From: Paenibacillus humicus NBRC 102415
GTDB taxonomy: Bacteria > Bacillota > Bacilli > Paenibacillales > Paenibacillaceae
Assembly: GCF_004000905.1 (NCBI RefSeq)
Contig: NZ_BIMD01000032.1
Location: 1 to 64,000 of the forward strand
DNA length: 64,000 bases
Reading direction: 5' to 3'
This document shows, in pieces, positions 31,896 to 41,921 of the stretch (position 1 is the first letter of the stretch; every line of letters begins with the position of its first letter). The position numbers and the translations under genes are program-made. Under the pieces are notes generated by a model. It saw nothing but the letters and a program-made list of their open reading frames with translations, searched no databases and had not been told where the DNA came from.

Positions 31896-34800
31896 TTGTC
31901 CAGCCGCTTGAAGCTGAACAGAAAGCTGTTGTCTGCCGTTATTGCCGGTTCGATGCTTGCATCGCTGCTGACTCCTGCGGCATCCGCCGCGCTGCCGGAG
32001 ACTTATGAGGCGGCGACCGTCCAAACGACGGCCGCAGAAACGAGTGCTCCGCTTGACGGATCTCTTGTGCAGGGAGCGCCGGGGTACGAGGCGTACCGGT
32101 ACATGCTCAATCTCACGGAAACGATCGGCACGAGGCCGGCCGGTTCCGCCAAAGAAAACGAGGCGCGGGATTATATCCGGGACGAGTTCGCCGCCATGGG
32201 ATACAGCCCGACCGTCACCGAGTTCGTGTACAACGCCAAGAACGGCGGCAAAAGCTATAATGTCGTCGCCGAGAAGCATGGCGAATCGCCCCGCACGATC
32301 ATCGTCGGCGCTCATTACGATTCCGTGAAGGCGCCTAGCCGCGGCGCGGACGACAATGCGTCTGGCGTCGCCGTCATGCTTGAATCTGCTAAAGCGGTAT
32401 CGCAGCAGACCGTTCCTTATACGATCAAGTTCATCGCATTCGGTTCCGAGGAAGCCGGTATGCAGGGCTCCACAGCCTATGTGGCCGCCATGTCCGAGGC
32501 CGACAAGGCCAATACCGTCGCCATGATCAACCTGGACAGCCTCGCTGCCGGGGACAATATGTACGTCTACGGATCTGCCGGTAAGGGCGGCTTTGTTCGC
32601 GATCAAGCGCTGGCCATCGCCGGCAAGCTCGGCCTGAACCTGCAGACGCAGGGCGGGGACAATCCCGACTATCCGGCGGGTACGACCGGCGACTGGAGCG
32701 ACCATGCTCCGTTCAAGAGCGCCGGAATTCCTTACGCTTATCTGGAAGCGACCAACTGGACGCTGGGCAAAAAGGACGGCTCTACCCAGACCACGGAAGG
32801 AGCCATCTGGCATACCGCCAAGGATACGCTGGCGTATCTGAGCGCCAACTATCCCGGCCGGATCGAGGAGCGTCTGAGCACGTTCTCGTCCGTGCTGACG
32901 AACCTGCTGCTGGAAATCAACGAGCCGTCCAAGAAGCTGACCTTGAGCAGCGACAAGGCCTCGATCACCGAGAAGCGCACGATTACGGTCGATATGGATC
33001 TTCCGTCAGGTATGACGGCTTCGGATGCCGTTGATCTGAAATGGACTTACGGCGGCAAGCCTCTCGCCGACTGGAAGAAATACAACGCGCAGAAAGGCGA
33101 TTACTCCGGAGCTCCCTTCATCTATCTGGAAGGCATGCCTGTTGTAAGCGGACGCCATCTTACCGCCAGGATCACGTTCGATCTGCCTTATGACCGCGTC
33201 AACGTGTCCGGCACCCCCTACCGCCAGCTGTATCCGAAGCTGCTCGGCACGAACGAGCTGATGGTTTCCGGCGCGGAAGGGGCGGTCGCTTCGGCGCCGA
33301 TCAAGCTGAACGTCTATGACACCTACCGCACTTATGACGAAATCAAGCCTGAGATCGACCGCATTACGGCGGGCGCGAAGAGCGGCCGCTACATCGAGAC
33401 CCGCGTGCTCGGCAAGTCCGTCCAGGGCCGCGACATCAACTTTACGATTCTGGCCAAGGACAAGGCGTCCGTCGACCAGTATGTGAACGAGACGCTGCCA
33501 GCCATGATCAACGATCCGGCCGGATTGCAGGAGAAGATCCGCAGCGGCAAGCTGACGGACTACAAGGTGCCGGTCTGGATCAACAACATCCATCCGGACG
33601 AAGCTCCGGGCGTGGATGCGATCCTGAACTTCTTTGAGGAAATGACCAAGAAGGACACGATCCAGTACGACACGACCGACAGCTCCGGCGCCGCGCGCCA
33701 GGTAAGCTTCGACGTGGCGGATGCGCTGGACGATGTCATCTTCCTGCTCAACTACACGCAGAATCCGGACGGCCGCTACCTCAATACGCGGGCCAATGCC
33801 AACGGCTTCGACCTGAACCGCGACAACTCGTACCAGACCCAGCCGGAGACGCAGATCGTCGCCAGCGAGATCGCCAAGTGGTCGCCGCTGTCCTTCCTGG
33901 ACTTCCATGGGTTCGTCGGCCAGTTCCTGATCGAGCCGTGCACGCCTCCCCATGATCCGAACATCGACTACGACCTGCTGATCGACAGCATGGTGGAGCA
34001 AGCCGATGCCATGGGCCGCGCAGCTGTCGCCAACACGAAGTACGATGTGTACCACATCCCATATCTGGAAGCCGAAAAAGCGGCCGCAGACCCGAGCTAC
34101 AAGCCGATCGCCAACGCGACGGGCTGGGACGATGCTTCTCCCGCCTACACCGCCGTATTCGCCATGCACCAAGGCGCTCTCGGCCATACGATCGAGATTC
34201 CGGAACTGAATGAGGATTCCACGACGGCGCTGCTGTATACCGCGCTCGCCTCGACGGATTACGTCATGGCGAACAAGCAGAAGCTGTTCCTGAACCAGCT
34301 GGAGGTGTACAAGCGCGGCATCGAGAACGTGGACAGCCCGGCTGTCGACAAGTATCTGGTCAATGCCAAGCATGAGTCCATCGGCCGCCCGCGCGCCGAG
34401 GGCAAAAGCTTCTTCCCGGAATACTATGTCCTTCCAGTGGACGAGTCCAACCAGAAAAACGCGCTCGAAGCGGTCAACATGGTGAACTACCTGATCCGCA
34501 ACAGCGTCAAGGTCGAGAAGACGACCGATTACGTCACCATTGAAGGAAGAACTTATCCTAAAGGCACTTATCTTGTTCCTATGCATCAAGCCAAGCGCAG
34601 CTTCGCCAATCTCGTGCTGTATGACGGAATCGATGTGTCCGACTTCAGCGAAATGTACGCCGACATCGTGCAGAGCTTCTCTTATATGAGAGGTTTCGAC
34701 CGCTACGCAGTTTACGCCGAGAACGCATTCGCAGGCAGAACGGAAGCGGTCGCGGCAGCAGCCAAGCCCGATACGGCGATCAACGGCTCTTATTCCCACT

Positions 34801-36302
34801 ATGTCATCCGCAGCAGCAGCAACGATGCGATCCGGGCGGTCAACGAGCTCACCGCTGCCGGCAAAGCGGTTACGCTGCTGACGGCAGATGGACCGGATTA
34901 CGAGAAGGGCGACTACCTCGTCTCGTATGCGAACCTGAAGCTCGTCAAGGACAAGTATTCCCTGGTCACCATTCCTTGGTATTCCGCGGGCTCCGTCCCA
35001 AGCGGCAAGCTGCTGAAGTCCGCAGCCGTGTCCGCAACCGGCGTTCCGGCTTTCGTACTGAGGGATCTCGGCTTCAAGATTGCGGCCGACCAGGCCGGGG
35101 CGGATGTGCTGGTCAATACGACCGGCAGCAAAGCTTCTATCGAAGCCGGCAAGCCGTTCATCGCATATGGAAGATCGGCTATGAGCACGCTGAAGGGAAC
35201 GGGACTGCTTCCGGGGTTCGATTTCGCGACGACGGGCAGCACCCATGAAGGCTTGATCAAAGCGGTCCTGAATCAGGACAGCGTCATTACCGCTCCTTAT
35301 CAGGGAAATGATTATCTGTACACGCAATCCGGTTCTTATATCAAATCCGTTCCGGAAGGCGCTGAAATTCTGGCCTCGGCAAGCTCTGCAGAAGATTTCT
35401 TCATTGCCGGCTGGTGGCCTGGGCATGAAGTCGTCAAAGGCAAGGTCATGGGCTTCAAGCTGGCCGACAAGGCCTTGAACGTGACCGTCTTCGCCGGCGA
35501 GCTGACCAACAAGGCGCATCCTCAGGCTCAATTCCGTCTGCTCGCCAACGCCATCTACGCGGCGGCGCCTGCAGCGGCAGCCGCTTCCATGGACGATGGA
35601 AACGGCGAAATGCCGACTTCATCGTCTACGCCTTGGACACCGGCACCGACTGTAACGCCTGCGCCGGTACCTAGCGCGACACCAAGCGCGACGCCGGCTC
35701 CATCGCCTTCGGTTCAGCCTTCGGCTTCTCCGACGCCGGCGCCGGCCCACAGCTTCCGCGATCTCGACTCCGTCAGCTCCTGGGCCGGGGATGCAATCGC
35801 AGAGCTGTACGCCAAGGGCATCATCAAAGGTCTGGACGAAAACCGCTTCGGTCCTAAGAAGGAAGTAACCCGCGCCGAGTTCCTGACCATGCTCGTGCGG
35901 GCGCTCAACCTGCCGAGCGGATCGGCGAGCCTGTCGTTCGGCGACGTCAACCGGAATGCCTGGTATTATGACGCTGTCGCTGCCGCTGTGCAGGCTGGCA
36001 TCGTCAAAGGTACGGGAGACGGAAAGTTCGAGCCCGGCCGGGCGATTACGCGGGAAGAGATGGCGATCATGGCCGCGAATGCATTGAAGCTGGCCGGCGG
36101 CATCGCAGCGGCTGATGCCTCTGCAGCGCTTGCAGCCTACAAAGACAGCGGCAAGATCGCTTCCTATGCCAAGCCTTCCGTAGCGCTGCTCAGTGAAAAA
36201 GGAATCCTTACAGGCACTGGCAACGGCGGATTCGAGCCGAAAGGCAAGGCCAACCGCGCTCAGGCAGCCGTCATCATCAGCCGGCTGCTCCACGTGTCCT
36301 AA
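31896..36302 (+). CDS. Giant secreted peptidase: M28 aminopeptidase + M14 carboxypeptidase + SLH anchor
   Basis: The 1468-residue protein has a signal peptide (residues ~1-31), an M28 zinc aminopeptidase-like domain (~55-345: His140 in AHYDS, GADDNASG, FGSEEAG, SDHAPF), an M14 carboxypeptidase-like domain (~480-785: His566-Glu569 in HPDE, NPDGR, FDLNRDNS, His671 in DFHGF, Glu767 in HTIEIPE), a ~450-residue region of unknown fold, a Pro/Ala/Thr/Ser linker (~1243-1284) and three SLH domains (~1285-1468). It should digest peptides from both ends at the cell surface. The TTG at 31896 has AAGGGGGAA upstream; an upstream ATG (31806) would place promoter and operator inside the gene. The shared operator links it to rocDF. 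Confidence 0.88.
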   Translation: MSSRLKLNRKLLSAVIAGSMLASLLTPAASAALPETYEAATVQTTAAETSAPLDGSLVQGAPGYEAYRYMLNLTETIGTRPAGSAKENEARDYIRDEFAAMGYSPTVTEFVYNAKNGGKSYNVVAEKHGESPRTIIVGAHYDSVKAPSRGADDNASGVAVMLESAKAVSQQTVPYTIKFIAFGSEEAGMQGSTAYVAAMSEADKANTVAMINLDSLAAGDNMYVYGSAGKGGFVRDQALAIAGKLGLNLQTQGGDNPDYPAGTTGDWSDHAPFKSAGIPYAYLEATNWTLGKKDGSTQTTEGAIWHTAKDTLAYLSANYPGRIEERLSTFSSVLTNLLLEINEPSKKLTLSSDKASITEKRTITVDMDLPSGMTASDAVDLKWTYGGKPLADWKKYNAQKGDYSGAPFIYLEGMPVVSGRHLTARITFDLPYDRVNVSGTPYRQLYPKLLGTNELMVSGAEGAVASAPIKLNVYDTYRTYDEIKPEIDRITAGAKSGRYIETRVLGKSVQGRDINFTILAKDKASVDQYVNETLPAMINDPAGLQEKIRSGKLTDYKVPVWINNIHPDEAPGVDAILNFFEEMTKKDTIQYDTTDSSGAARQVSFDVADALDDVIFLLNYTQNPDGRYLNTRANANGFDLNRDNSYQTQPETQIVASEIAKWSPLSFLDFHGFVGQFLIEPCTPPHDPNIDYDLLIDSMVEQADAMGRAAVANTKYDVYHIPYLEAEKAAADPSYKPIANATGWDDASPAYTAVFAMHQGALGHTIEIPELNEDSTTALLYTALASTDYVMANKQKLFLNQLEVYKRGIENVDSPAVDKYLVNAKHESIGRPRAEGKSFFPEYYVLPVDESNQKNALEAVNMVNYLIRNSVKVEKTTDYVTIEGRTYPKGTYLVPMHQAKRSFANLVLYDGIDVSDFSEMYADIVQSFSYMRGFDRYAVYAENAFAGRTEAVAAAAKPDTAINGSYSHYVIRSSSNDAIRAVNELTAAGKAVTLLTADGPDYEKGDYLVSYANLKLVKDKYSLVTIPWYSAGSVPSGKLLKSAAVSATGVPAFVLRDLGFKIAADQAGADVLVNTTGSKASIEAGKPFIAYGRSAMSTLKGTGLLPGFDFATTGSTHEGLIKAVLNQDSVITAPYQGNDYLYTQSGSYIKSVPEGAEILASASSAEDFFIAGWWPGHEVVKGKVMGFKLADKALNVTVFAGELTNKAHPQAQFRLLANAIYAAAPAAAAASMDDGNGEMPTSSSTPWTPAPTVTPAPVPSATPSATPAPSPSVQPSASPTPAPAHSFRDLDSVSSWAGDAIAELYAKGIIKGLDENRFGPKKEVTRAEFLTMLVRALNLPSGSASLSFGDVNRNAWYYDAVAAAVQAGIVKGTGDGKFEPGRAITREEMAIMAANALKLAGGIAAADASAALAAYKDSGKIASYAKPSVALLSEKGILTGTGNGGFEPKGKANRAQAAVIISRLLHVS

Positions 36303-36318
36303 CGGATTGAAGTGAATG

Positions 36319-36351
36319 AAGGAAAGAACTGTTCCGAACAGTTCTTTCCTT
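36319..36351 (+). terminator. Hairpin terminator
   Basis: AAGGAAAGAACTGTT pairs perfectly with AACAGTTCTTTCCTT around CCG, 17 bases after the peptidase stop. The T-run is short (TGTTCATTT). Confidence 0.7.
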
Positions 36352-36470
36352 GTTCATTTCTGCTTTGAAACCATAAATAGCAAGAGAGCATGAATAAATA
36401 TCTTTATTCCTAAATAACTACATCATAAAAAGTCGGAAATGGCATCATTTTGAAACTTATGCTTTAGACG

Positions 36471-36499
36471 TTGTGATTGCTTATTATCGGTGTTATACT
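36471..36499 (+). promoter_or_regulatory. Sigma-A promoter of the amino-acid ABC operon
   Basis: TTGTGA (36471-36476), 17-base spacer, TATACT (36494-36499), in an AT-rich interval. No TTGTATACAA-type site is seen here. Confidence 0.65.
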
Positions 36500-36605
36500 G
36501 GCATTCGTAATTATTTATTCGTTTTTTCGCATATTTACTTTTGCATAGCCATCGGACGGGTTAAGCCAGCTCCACATCGATTAAATAGAGGCAGGAGAGA
36601 TGATC

Positions 36606-37436
36606 ATGAAGAAGGTTTGGACAGTAGCGATCGCGGCCATGCTGGTGCTGACCGCATGCGGCCAGAAGGGCAACGTCGAAAGCAATGCGGGCGGTGCCGC
36701 GAACACGGGCGCAGCCGAGAATACGAATGCGGGCACGGAGCAAAAAACGCTGGTGCTCGGCACGAGCGCGGATTATGCGCCGTACGAATTCCACAAAACG
36801 GTTGACGGCAAAGACACGATCGTCGGCTTCGACATCGAGATCGCCAAGGAAATCGCCAAGGATCTCAACGCGAAGCTGGAAATCAAGGACATGGACTTTG
36901 ACGGCCTGCTGCTGTCGCTCAATACGGGCAAAGTCGATTTCGTCATCTCGGGCATGACGCCTACCGAGGAGCGCGCCAAAGCCGTCGACTTCTCGAAAAT
37001 CTACTATATGGCCGATCAAGGCGTGCTCGCCAAAAAAGGAAACGAAGGAAACTTCAACACGCTGGACGATCTGAAAGGCAAAAAAATCGGCGTCCAAAAA
37101 GGTTCAATCCAAGAAGGGATCGCCAAAGAAATCGAAGGCGCCAAGCTGACTTCGATCGCCAAGATCCCGGAACTGATCCTGGAGCTGAATTCGGGCCGCG
37201 TGGACGCTCTGATCCTGGAGAAGCCGGTTGCCGACCAGTACGTCAAAGCCCAGGATACAGTCGCCCTTACGAATGTGAAGATCGAGCAATCGGCAGATGA
37301 AGCGGGCTCCGCCATCGCCATCAAGAAAGGCAACCAGGAGCTCGTCGATTCCATCAACAAAACGATCGACCGTCTGAAGGAAAGCGGAGAGATCGACCGC
37401 TTCGTCGTCGAAGCCAATGAACTGGTCGGAAAATAA
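36606..37436 (+). CDS. Amino-acid ABC transporter substrate-binding lipoprotein
   Basis: The 276-residue protein is a family 3 extracellular solute-binding protein. It has a lipoprotein signal (VLTACGQ, lipid-modified cysteine near residue 18), a Gly/Ala/Asn-rich spacer, then LVLGTSADYAPYEF, VGFDIEIAKEIAKDL, and FVISGMTPTEERAKAVDFS. It captures polar amino acids outside the membrane. The second ATG (36606) has AGGAG at the right distance, the first (36600) is too close. First gene of a three-gene transporter operon. The amino acid cannot be told, though rocDF and the peptidase next door make arginine-type or peptide-derived amino acids plausible. Confidence 0.93.
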   Translation: MKKVWTVAIAAMLVLTACGQKGNVESNAGGAANTGAAENTNAGTEQKTLVLGTSADYAPYEFHKTVDGKDTIVGFDIEIAKEIAKDLNAKLEIKDMDFDGLLLSLNTGKVDFVISGMTPTEERAKAVDFSKIYYMADQGVLAKKGNEGNFNTLDDLKGKKIGVQKGSIQEGIAKEIEGAKLTSIAKIPELILELNSGRVDALILEKPVADQYVKAQDTVALTNVKIEQSADEAGSAIAIKKGNQELVDSINKTIDRLKESGEIDRFVVEANELVGK

Positions 37437-37457
37437 GGAACGGATGGTGCGAATAAA

Positions 37458-38111
37458 ATGAATCTCGATTTTTCCGCACTCAACGGATACTGGTCTTACT
37501 TTGTGGACGGAGCCTGGCTTACGCTCCGTCTTTCCGTTTTGGGAGTGCTGTTCGGCACTTTCTTCGGCGTATTGCTTGCCCTTGTCCGCCTTTCCCGGAT
37601 CTGGGTGCTCAAATTCCTGGCGGTAACGTACATCGAGATCATCCGCGGCACCCCTATGCTCGTGCAGATTCTGATCATCTACTACGCGCTGCCTACGGTC
37701 GGCATCAACCTGCCGGCATTCGTCGCGGGCGTCGTCGCCTTGACGATCAACAGCGCCGCTTATATGGCGGAAGTATTCAGGGCGGGCATCCAGGCCATCG
37801 ACAAAGGCCAGACCGAAGCGGCCCGCTCCCTCGGGATGTCCCGCGGCATGACGATGCGGCTCATCGTGCTGCCGCAGGCTTTCCGCAACATGCTGCCGGC
37901 CATCGGTAACGAGCTTATCGTCATCATCAAGGATTCCTCGCTCATTTCGGTCGTCGGCCTCGCCGAGCTGCTGTACAACGCCCGGACGATCCAGGGCGTC
38001 ACGTTCCGCTCGTTCGAGCCGCTTTTGGTCGCAGGCGGCATCTACTTCATCATGACCTTCACGCTGTCCCGCCTGCTTATCTTGCTTGAGAGGAGGATGG
38101 GCCAACGATGA
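37458..38111 (+). CDS. Amino-acid ABC transporter permease
   Basis: The 217-residue permease is of the HisM/GlnP type with about five helices and the signature [58 protein letters not shown] is the first helix. It follows the binding-protein gene by 21 bases and overlaps the ATPase gene by 4 bases. Confidence 0.93.
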   Translation: MNLDFSALNGYWSYFVDGAWLTLRLSVLGVLFGTFFGVLLALVRLSRIWVLKFLAVTYIEIIRGTPMLVQILIIYYALPTVGINLPAFVAGVVALTINSAAYMAEVFRAGIQAIDKGQTEAARSLGMSRGMTMRLIVLPQAFRNMLPAIGNELIVIIKDSSLISVVGLAELLYNARTIQGVTFRSFEPLLVAGGIYFIMTFTLSRLLILLERRMGQR

Positions 38112-38830
38112 TCGAAATTCAAGAGCTCCGCAAGTCGTTCGGCAAAAACGAGGTGCTGAAGGGCATCAGCTCGACCATCAGCAAGGGCGAGGTCGTAGCG
38201 GTCATCGGCCCGAGCGGCTCCGGCAAGAGCACGTTCCTGCGCTGCCTGAACCGGCTCGAGGAGCCGACCGGCGGCACGATCCGCTTCGAGGGCCGCGACG
38301 TGACGGGCGCCCAGAAGGATCTGAACTCCATCCGCCAGAAGATGGGCATGGTGTTCCAGCACTTCAACCTGTTTCCGCATATGTCGGTTCTGGACAACCT
38401 GACCGTGTCTCCGCGCAAGGTGAAGGGGCTCGGCAAGGAAGAGGCCGAAAAGATCGCGCTTGAGCTGCTGCGCACGGTCGGCCTCGAGGACAAGCGCGAT
38501 GCCCGTCCCGACAGCCTGTCCGGCGGCCAGAAGCAGCGCATCGCGATCGCCCGCGCGCTCGCCATGCAGCCGGATGTCATGCTCTTCGACGAGCCGACCT
38601 CCGCGCTGGATCCCGAGATGGTCGGCGAAGTGCTCGACGTCATGAAGAAGCTGGCCCAGCAGGGCATGACGATGATCATCGTCACCCATGAGATGGGCTT
38701 TGCCCGGGAAGTCGCCGACCGCCTGATCTTCATGGACGGCGGTTATATCGTAGAGGAAGGCAATCCCCGTGAGGTGTTTGCCGCTCCGCAGCATGAGCGC
38801 ACGCGCGAATTCCTTTCCAAAGTTCTATAA
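38108..38830 (+). CDS. Amino-acid ABC transporter ATPase
   Basis: The 240-residue GlnQ/HisP-type ATPase energises uptake. Walker [11 protein letters not shown] (~35-44), Q-loop [16 protein letters not shown], signature [10 protein letters not shown], Walker [15 protein letters not shown] and H-loop THE are all present. Start overlaps the permease stop (ATGA). A terminator follows 20 bases after the stop. Confidence 0.95.
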   Translation: MIEIQELRKSFGKNEVLKGISSTISKGEVVAVIGPSGSGKSTFLRCLNRLEEPTGGTIRFEGRDVTGAQKDLNSIRQKMGMVFQHFNLFPHMSVLDNLTVSPRKVKGLGKEEAEKIALELLRTVGLEDKRDARPDSLSGGQKQRIAIARALAMQPDVMLFDEPTSALDPEMVGEVLDVMKKLAQQGMTMIIVTHEMGFAREVADRLIFMDGGYIVEEGNPREVFAAPQHERTREFLSKVL

Positions 38831-38851
38831 GCGGGGACTGAGCATCAACCG

Positions 38852-38887
38852 AACCATGAAAGCCCTGGGGCTTTCATGGTTTTTTTG
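38852..38887 (+). terminator. Rho-independent terminator
   Basis: AACCATGAAAGCCC pairs with GGGGCTTTCATGGTT and is followed by seven T's. Confidence 0.88.
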
Positions 38888-38967
38888 CCTTCCTGTCCAT
38901 CGATCCTGTTCCGAATCCGCTTCTGCCTGAAGATCATCGGAACGGCGAGGCGTTAAGGCAGCCCGAA

Positions 38968-39465
38968 TCAGCTCGAGGATTTAAGGTCTTTGATTTGCTC
39001 GATATGCCGCTGCTCATGCAGATACAGCAGCTCAACCCATTGATCCAAGGGCAGATCGCCGAACCGGGGATGATTCACAGCTATTTCCTTCAACATGGAC
39101 TTAGGTTCGATACTATCCAGAAAGCCGATGAAATTTGATCGGGAATCGTTCAATTGCTGGACGATCTGAGCAACCTGAAAGGGGCCGGCATCGGGTTCCG
39201 AGACTTTGGGGGCTGGAAATTTCTCGGACCGGTCCGAGACGCTCTGAATCGGTTTTCGGGCGGGCTGCAAACGGTCGCCATGTTCAACTCCGAAGGAAAG
39301 GGCTTTGAGGAACAGCTTTTCCGTCTTCAACAAGTGGTGGCATACCTGAGCGATGCTCCACTTGCCGCTCCCGGCCATCCCATTGAATTCATCGTCGGTC
39401 AGAGCTGAGATCTCCTGCAGCAGCTTCATTCTTGTTGCGTGCAAATAGGGTTTCAAATCCTCCAT
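38968..39465 (-). CDS. DinB family protein
   Basis: The 165-residue four-helix bundle has the DinB/YfiT metal-binding histidines: CHHLLKTE at ~42-49 and LYLHEQRHIEQI near the C-terminus, with KWSIAQV before the first. Members are thiol-dependent or metal-dependent transferases, or DNA-damage-inducible proteins of unknown activity. GGAGG precedes the ATG. It stands alone. Confidence 0.85.
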   Translation of the reverse strand: MEDLKPYLHATRMKLLQEISALTDDEFNGMAGSGKWSIAQVCHHLLKTEKLFLKALSFGVEHGDRLQPARKPIQSVSDRSEKFPAPKVSEPDAGPFQVAQIVQQLNDSRSNFIGFLDSIEPKSMLKEIAVNHPRFGDLPLDQWVELLYLHEQRHIEQIKDLKSSS

Positions 39466-39727
39466 GCTCTATCGCCTCCATATACGGTTGGTCCTTTCAG
39501 CCCATTGTACATCAAGGTATTAGGACTTGGTACTAATATTCAAGAGTACTTGTCCACGGGATGAATCGACCTTTCTTTCGCCGTCCACAACGACAGCATT
39601 TTTTAGCTTGCGCTCATTGATAAATATCCCAGATTTCGCAACATTTCCATCGGAACTGCGTTTTACTCTAAGTGCGATAAGCGACTCGGCCTTTTTTTAC
39701 CGATTAGAATCAAAGGAGACCCGATCC

Positions 39728-41686
39728 ATGAAACCGATGAAATGGCTGCTCATGCTTTCCTTGTTATTGCTTCCTGTGTACGGCGGCAACGCGAATGCCA
39801 GCCCTCTGGACGGAGCCCAGACGCTCGTTCTGACCAAAAACAGCACCAAAATGATGATCAACGGCGCTCCTTACAACGCGGTGCAGCCGCTTACGATCAG
39901 CAAGGACTACTCCTACGCCGCCTTCAGCTCGCTTGCCAAGCTGTACGGCTATCAGGTCTCGTACGATGCCAAGACGAAGGAATCCATCGCGATCAGCGCC
40001 AAGGGCGAGATCCGGTTCAAGATGAACACGAAGGATATCCTTGTCAACGGCACGAAATGGACGGGAGAAGCGCCCGCCTACTCCTTGAAAGGATCGCTCA
40101 TGATTCCGATCCGCACCTGGGCGCTCATATCCGAGAGCAAGATCGCCTTCTCCGGCAAGACGGTCACGCTGACCTGGCAGCAGTCGACGCCCAGCGCAGC
40201 GTTCCAGGTGACGCCGCAGCCGCTGTACGCTGGCGATCCTGTCCAATATGTGGACCAATATGCTTCGCCGGCCGGGCTGCCGATGCAGAATGAAGAATGG
40301 ACCGGCCGCCAGGATGTATTCGCCGCGGCGGGAACGTATACGGTGACAAGGCGTGTTCAGGATTCCGCCGGCACCTGGAGCGATCCGTACTCGGTGACTG
40401 TGCAGGTCCTTCCGGTGAACATGCCGCCGGTGGCGGATTTCTCGACAGACAAGACAGTCTACCGTCAAGGCGAGCAGGTTCAGTTCACGGATCTCAGCAC
40501 GGACGACAACAACGCGATCGATCCGGCCAAGACGAAGTGGACCGGGCGCCAGCTGGGCTATTTCGAGCCGGGAGAAAAAACAATCACGCTGAGCGTGACG
40601 GATACGCAAGGCCTCACCTCGACGGTGAGCAAGACGATCACCATTTCGAATGAAGTGCTCTACACGGAGACGGAGTTCGGCATGCTGTTCACTCCTGTCG
40701 GAGAGAAGTACAAAGTGGACGGAGGAGCGGTGCTGAGTATTCCGACTTTGTCTTATGATTTCCAGTCGGAGCCGTCCCGGATGATCCGGAGCAACAGCCC
40801 GGAGCTGTGGAAGCAGGAGGGCATCGCGTACGATGACCAGTTCTCCGGCAATATCCGCTTCCTCTTCCATAACAAGAACACGCTCAGCTACAATGTCCGC
40901 ATGTACCTCGTCGTTACGAACGAAGGCAATATGCCGGCGAACTTCAGCGTGGGAGCGGTCGGCACCGGCGGACCGGATCCGTCCGAGATCCGTACCGGCA
41001 AGCTGTCCACTGTGCGTTACCTGAGTGCTCTGCAGGCCAATGGCGCAGCGGTGACGACGCAGGTGAAGCCGGGACAGTCGCTGAAAGTGCTGCCGCAAAT
41101 CTCCGAGTCGGCGATCAAGCCGGGAATGGTGTACTCGGCCTACGCGGATGTCGCCGCCGACCAGACGCTCCGCTTCCGCGTCGTCGTTGTCGCGGACGGC
41201 AAGGATCCGCTGCAGAACCTGGATTCCATGGAGCTGATGCCGGCCGACGGAATCCATACGCGCGGCTCTTTCAACAATACGACCCGCGACATCCAGATCG
41301 ACGGCGTCCTCGGCACGAAGGACGAGCGCGTCGTGCTCGGCGACAACGTGCTGGATCCCTACCTGGACGGCTACGACAACACGACCGGAACGCTGCAGTA
41401 CAATGTCGGCAATTTCGGCGTCCTTTACAAAATGAAAGTGACCTTGGCGCCGCGCACGATCGTCTCCCTCAATCCAAGGGGAGGATTGTATGCGGGAGGT
41501 TTCCTCGTCAACGGGCAGCTGGTGCCGGTTACGAACAATGACCAGCTGAAGGACCAGAACGAAGCCGCCGTCATCTACCGTTCCGGAAACACGCAGGAAA
41601 CGGTGGAGCTTGTCTACATGATCGCCTCGGGCAGCAACCTGCCGATAACGATGATGTTCCAGCCGATGCCGGCTGTGAAAGGCTGA
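39728..41686 (+). CDS. Secreted stalk-domain protein with two PKD-like repeats
   Basis: The 652-residue protein has a signal peptide (residues 1-25), a copper amine oxidase N-terminal-like 'stalk' domain (~30-155; LTKNSTKMMINGAPY, DILVNGTKWTGEAP, MIPIRTWALIS), two PKD-like beta-sandwiches (~160-225 and ~235-310, both with EEWTGRQ/TKWTGRQ and a GTYTV or EKTITLSV strand), and a C-terminal ~340-residue region of unknown fold. It is probably an envelope-associated binding or structural protein. The ATG at 39728 with AAAGGAG upstream is clear. No catalytic motif was found. Confidence 0.82.
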   Translation: MKPMKWLLMLSLLLLPVYGGNANASPLDGAQTLVLTKNSTKMMINGAPYNAVQPLTISKDYSYAAFSSLAKLYGYQVSYDAKTKESIAISAKGEIRFKMNTKDILVNGTKWTGEAPAYSLKGSLMIPIRTWALISESKIAFSGKTVTLTWQQSTPSAAFQVTPQPLYAGDPVQYVDQYASPAGLPMQNEEWTGRQDVFAAAGTYTVTRRVQDSAGTWSDPYSVTVQVLPVNMPPVADFSTDKTVYRQGEQVQFTDLSTDDNNAIDPAKTKWTGRQLGYFEPGEKTITLSVTDTQGLTSTVSKTITISNEVLYTETEFGMLFTPVGEKYKVDGGAVLSIPTLSYDFQSEPSRMIRSNSPELWKQEGIAYDDQFSGNIRFLFHNKNTLSYNVRMYLVVTNEGNMPANFSVGAVGTGGPDPSEIRTGKLSTVRYLSALQANGAAVTTQVKPGQSLKVLPQISESAIKPGMVYSAYADVAADQTLRFRVVVVADGKDPLQNLDSMELMPADGIHTRGSFNNTTRDIQIDGVLGTKDERVVLGDNVLDPYLDGYDNTTGTLQYNVGNFGVLYKMKVTLAPRTIVSLNPRGGLYAGGFLVNGQLVPVTNNDQLKDQNEAAVIYRSGNTQETVELVYMIASGSNLPITMMFQPMPAVKG

Positions 41687-41727
41687 TCGATCCGGTTCAG
41701 GCCTGATCCAAGGTTTGATTCAAAGCC

Positions 41728-41761
41728 GCAAAAAACCGTCCGGTTTTCCGGACGGTTTTTG
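41728..41761 (+). terminator. Rho-independent terminator
   Basis: AAAAACCGTCCGG pairs with CCGGACGGTTTTT across TTTT, then more T's. Confidence 0.88.
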
Positions 41762-41921
41762 CTTTTCCCAAACGATGGCATGTACGGAGGTAAGCGGATG
41801 TCATCGCGCTCCGACGCGGCTGGATCCATCCAAGGAGCCTGGCCATTCTCATATGGCCAGGCAGGGCGGTCGCTGGCGTTATTGCCGTCCCGGCCGGATC
41901 TTGACCCCTTATCCTGAAGCC

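Noticed and set aside
33006-35531. An 841-codon antisense frame inside the peptidase gene
   Set aside because: Shadow of the strongly biased sense codons; no start signal or motif, while the sense strand carries intact zinc sites.
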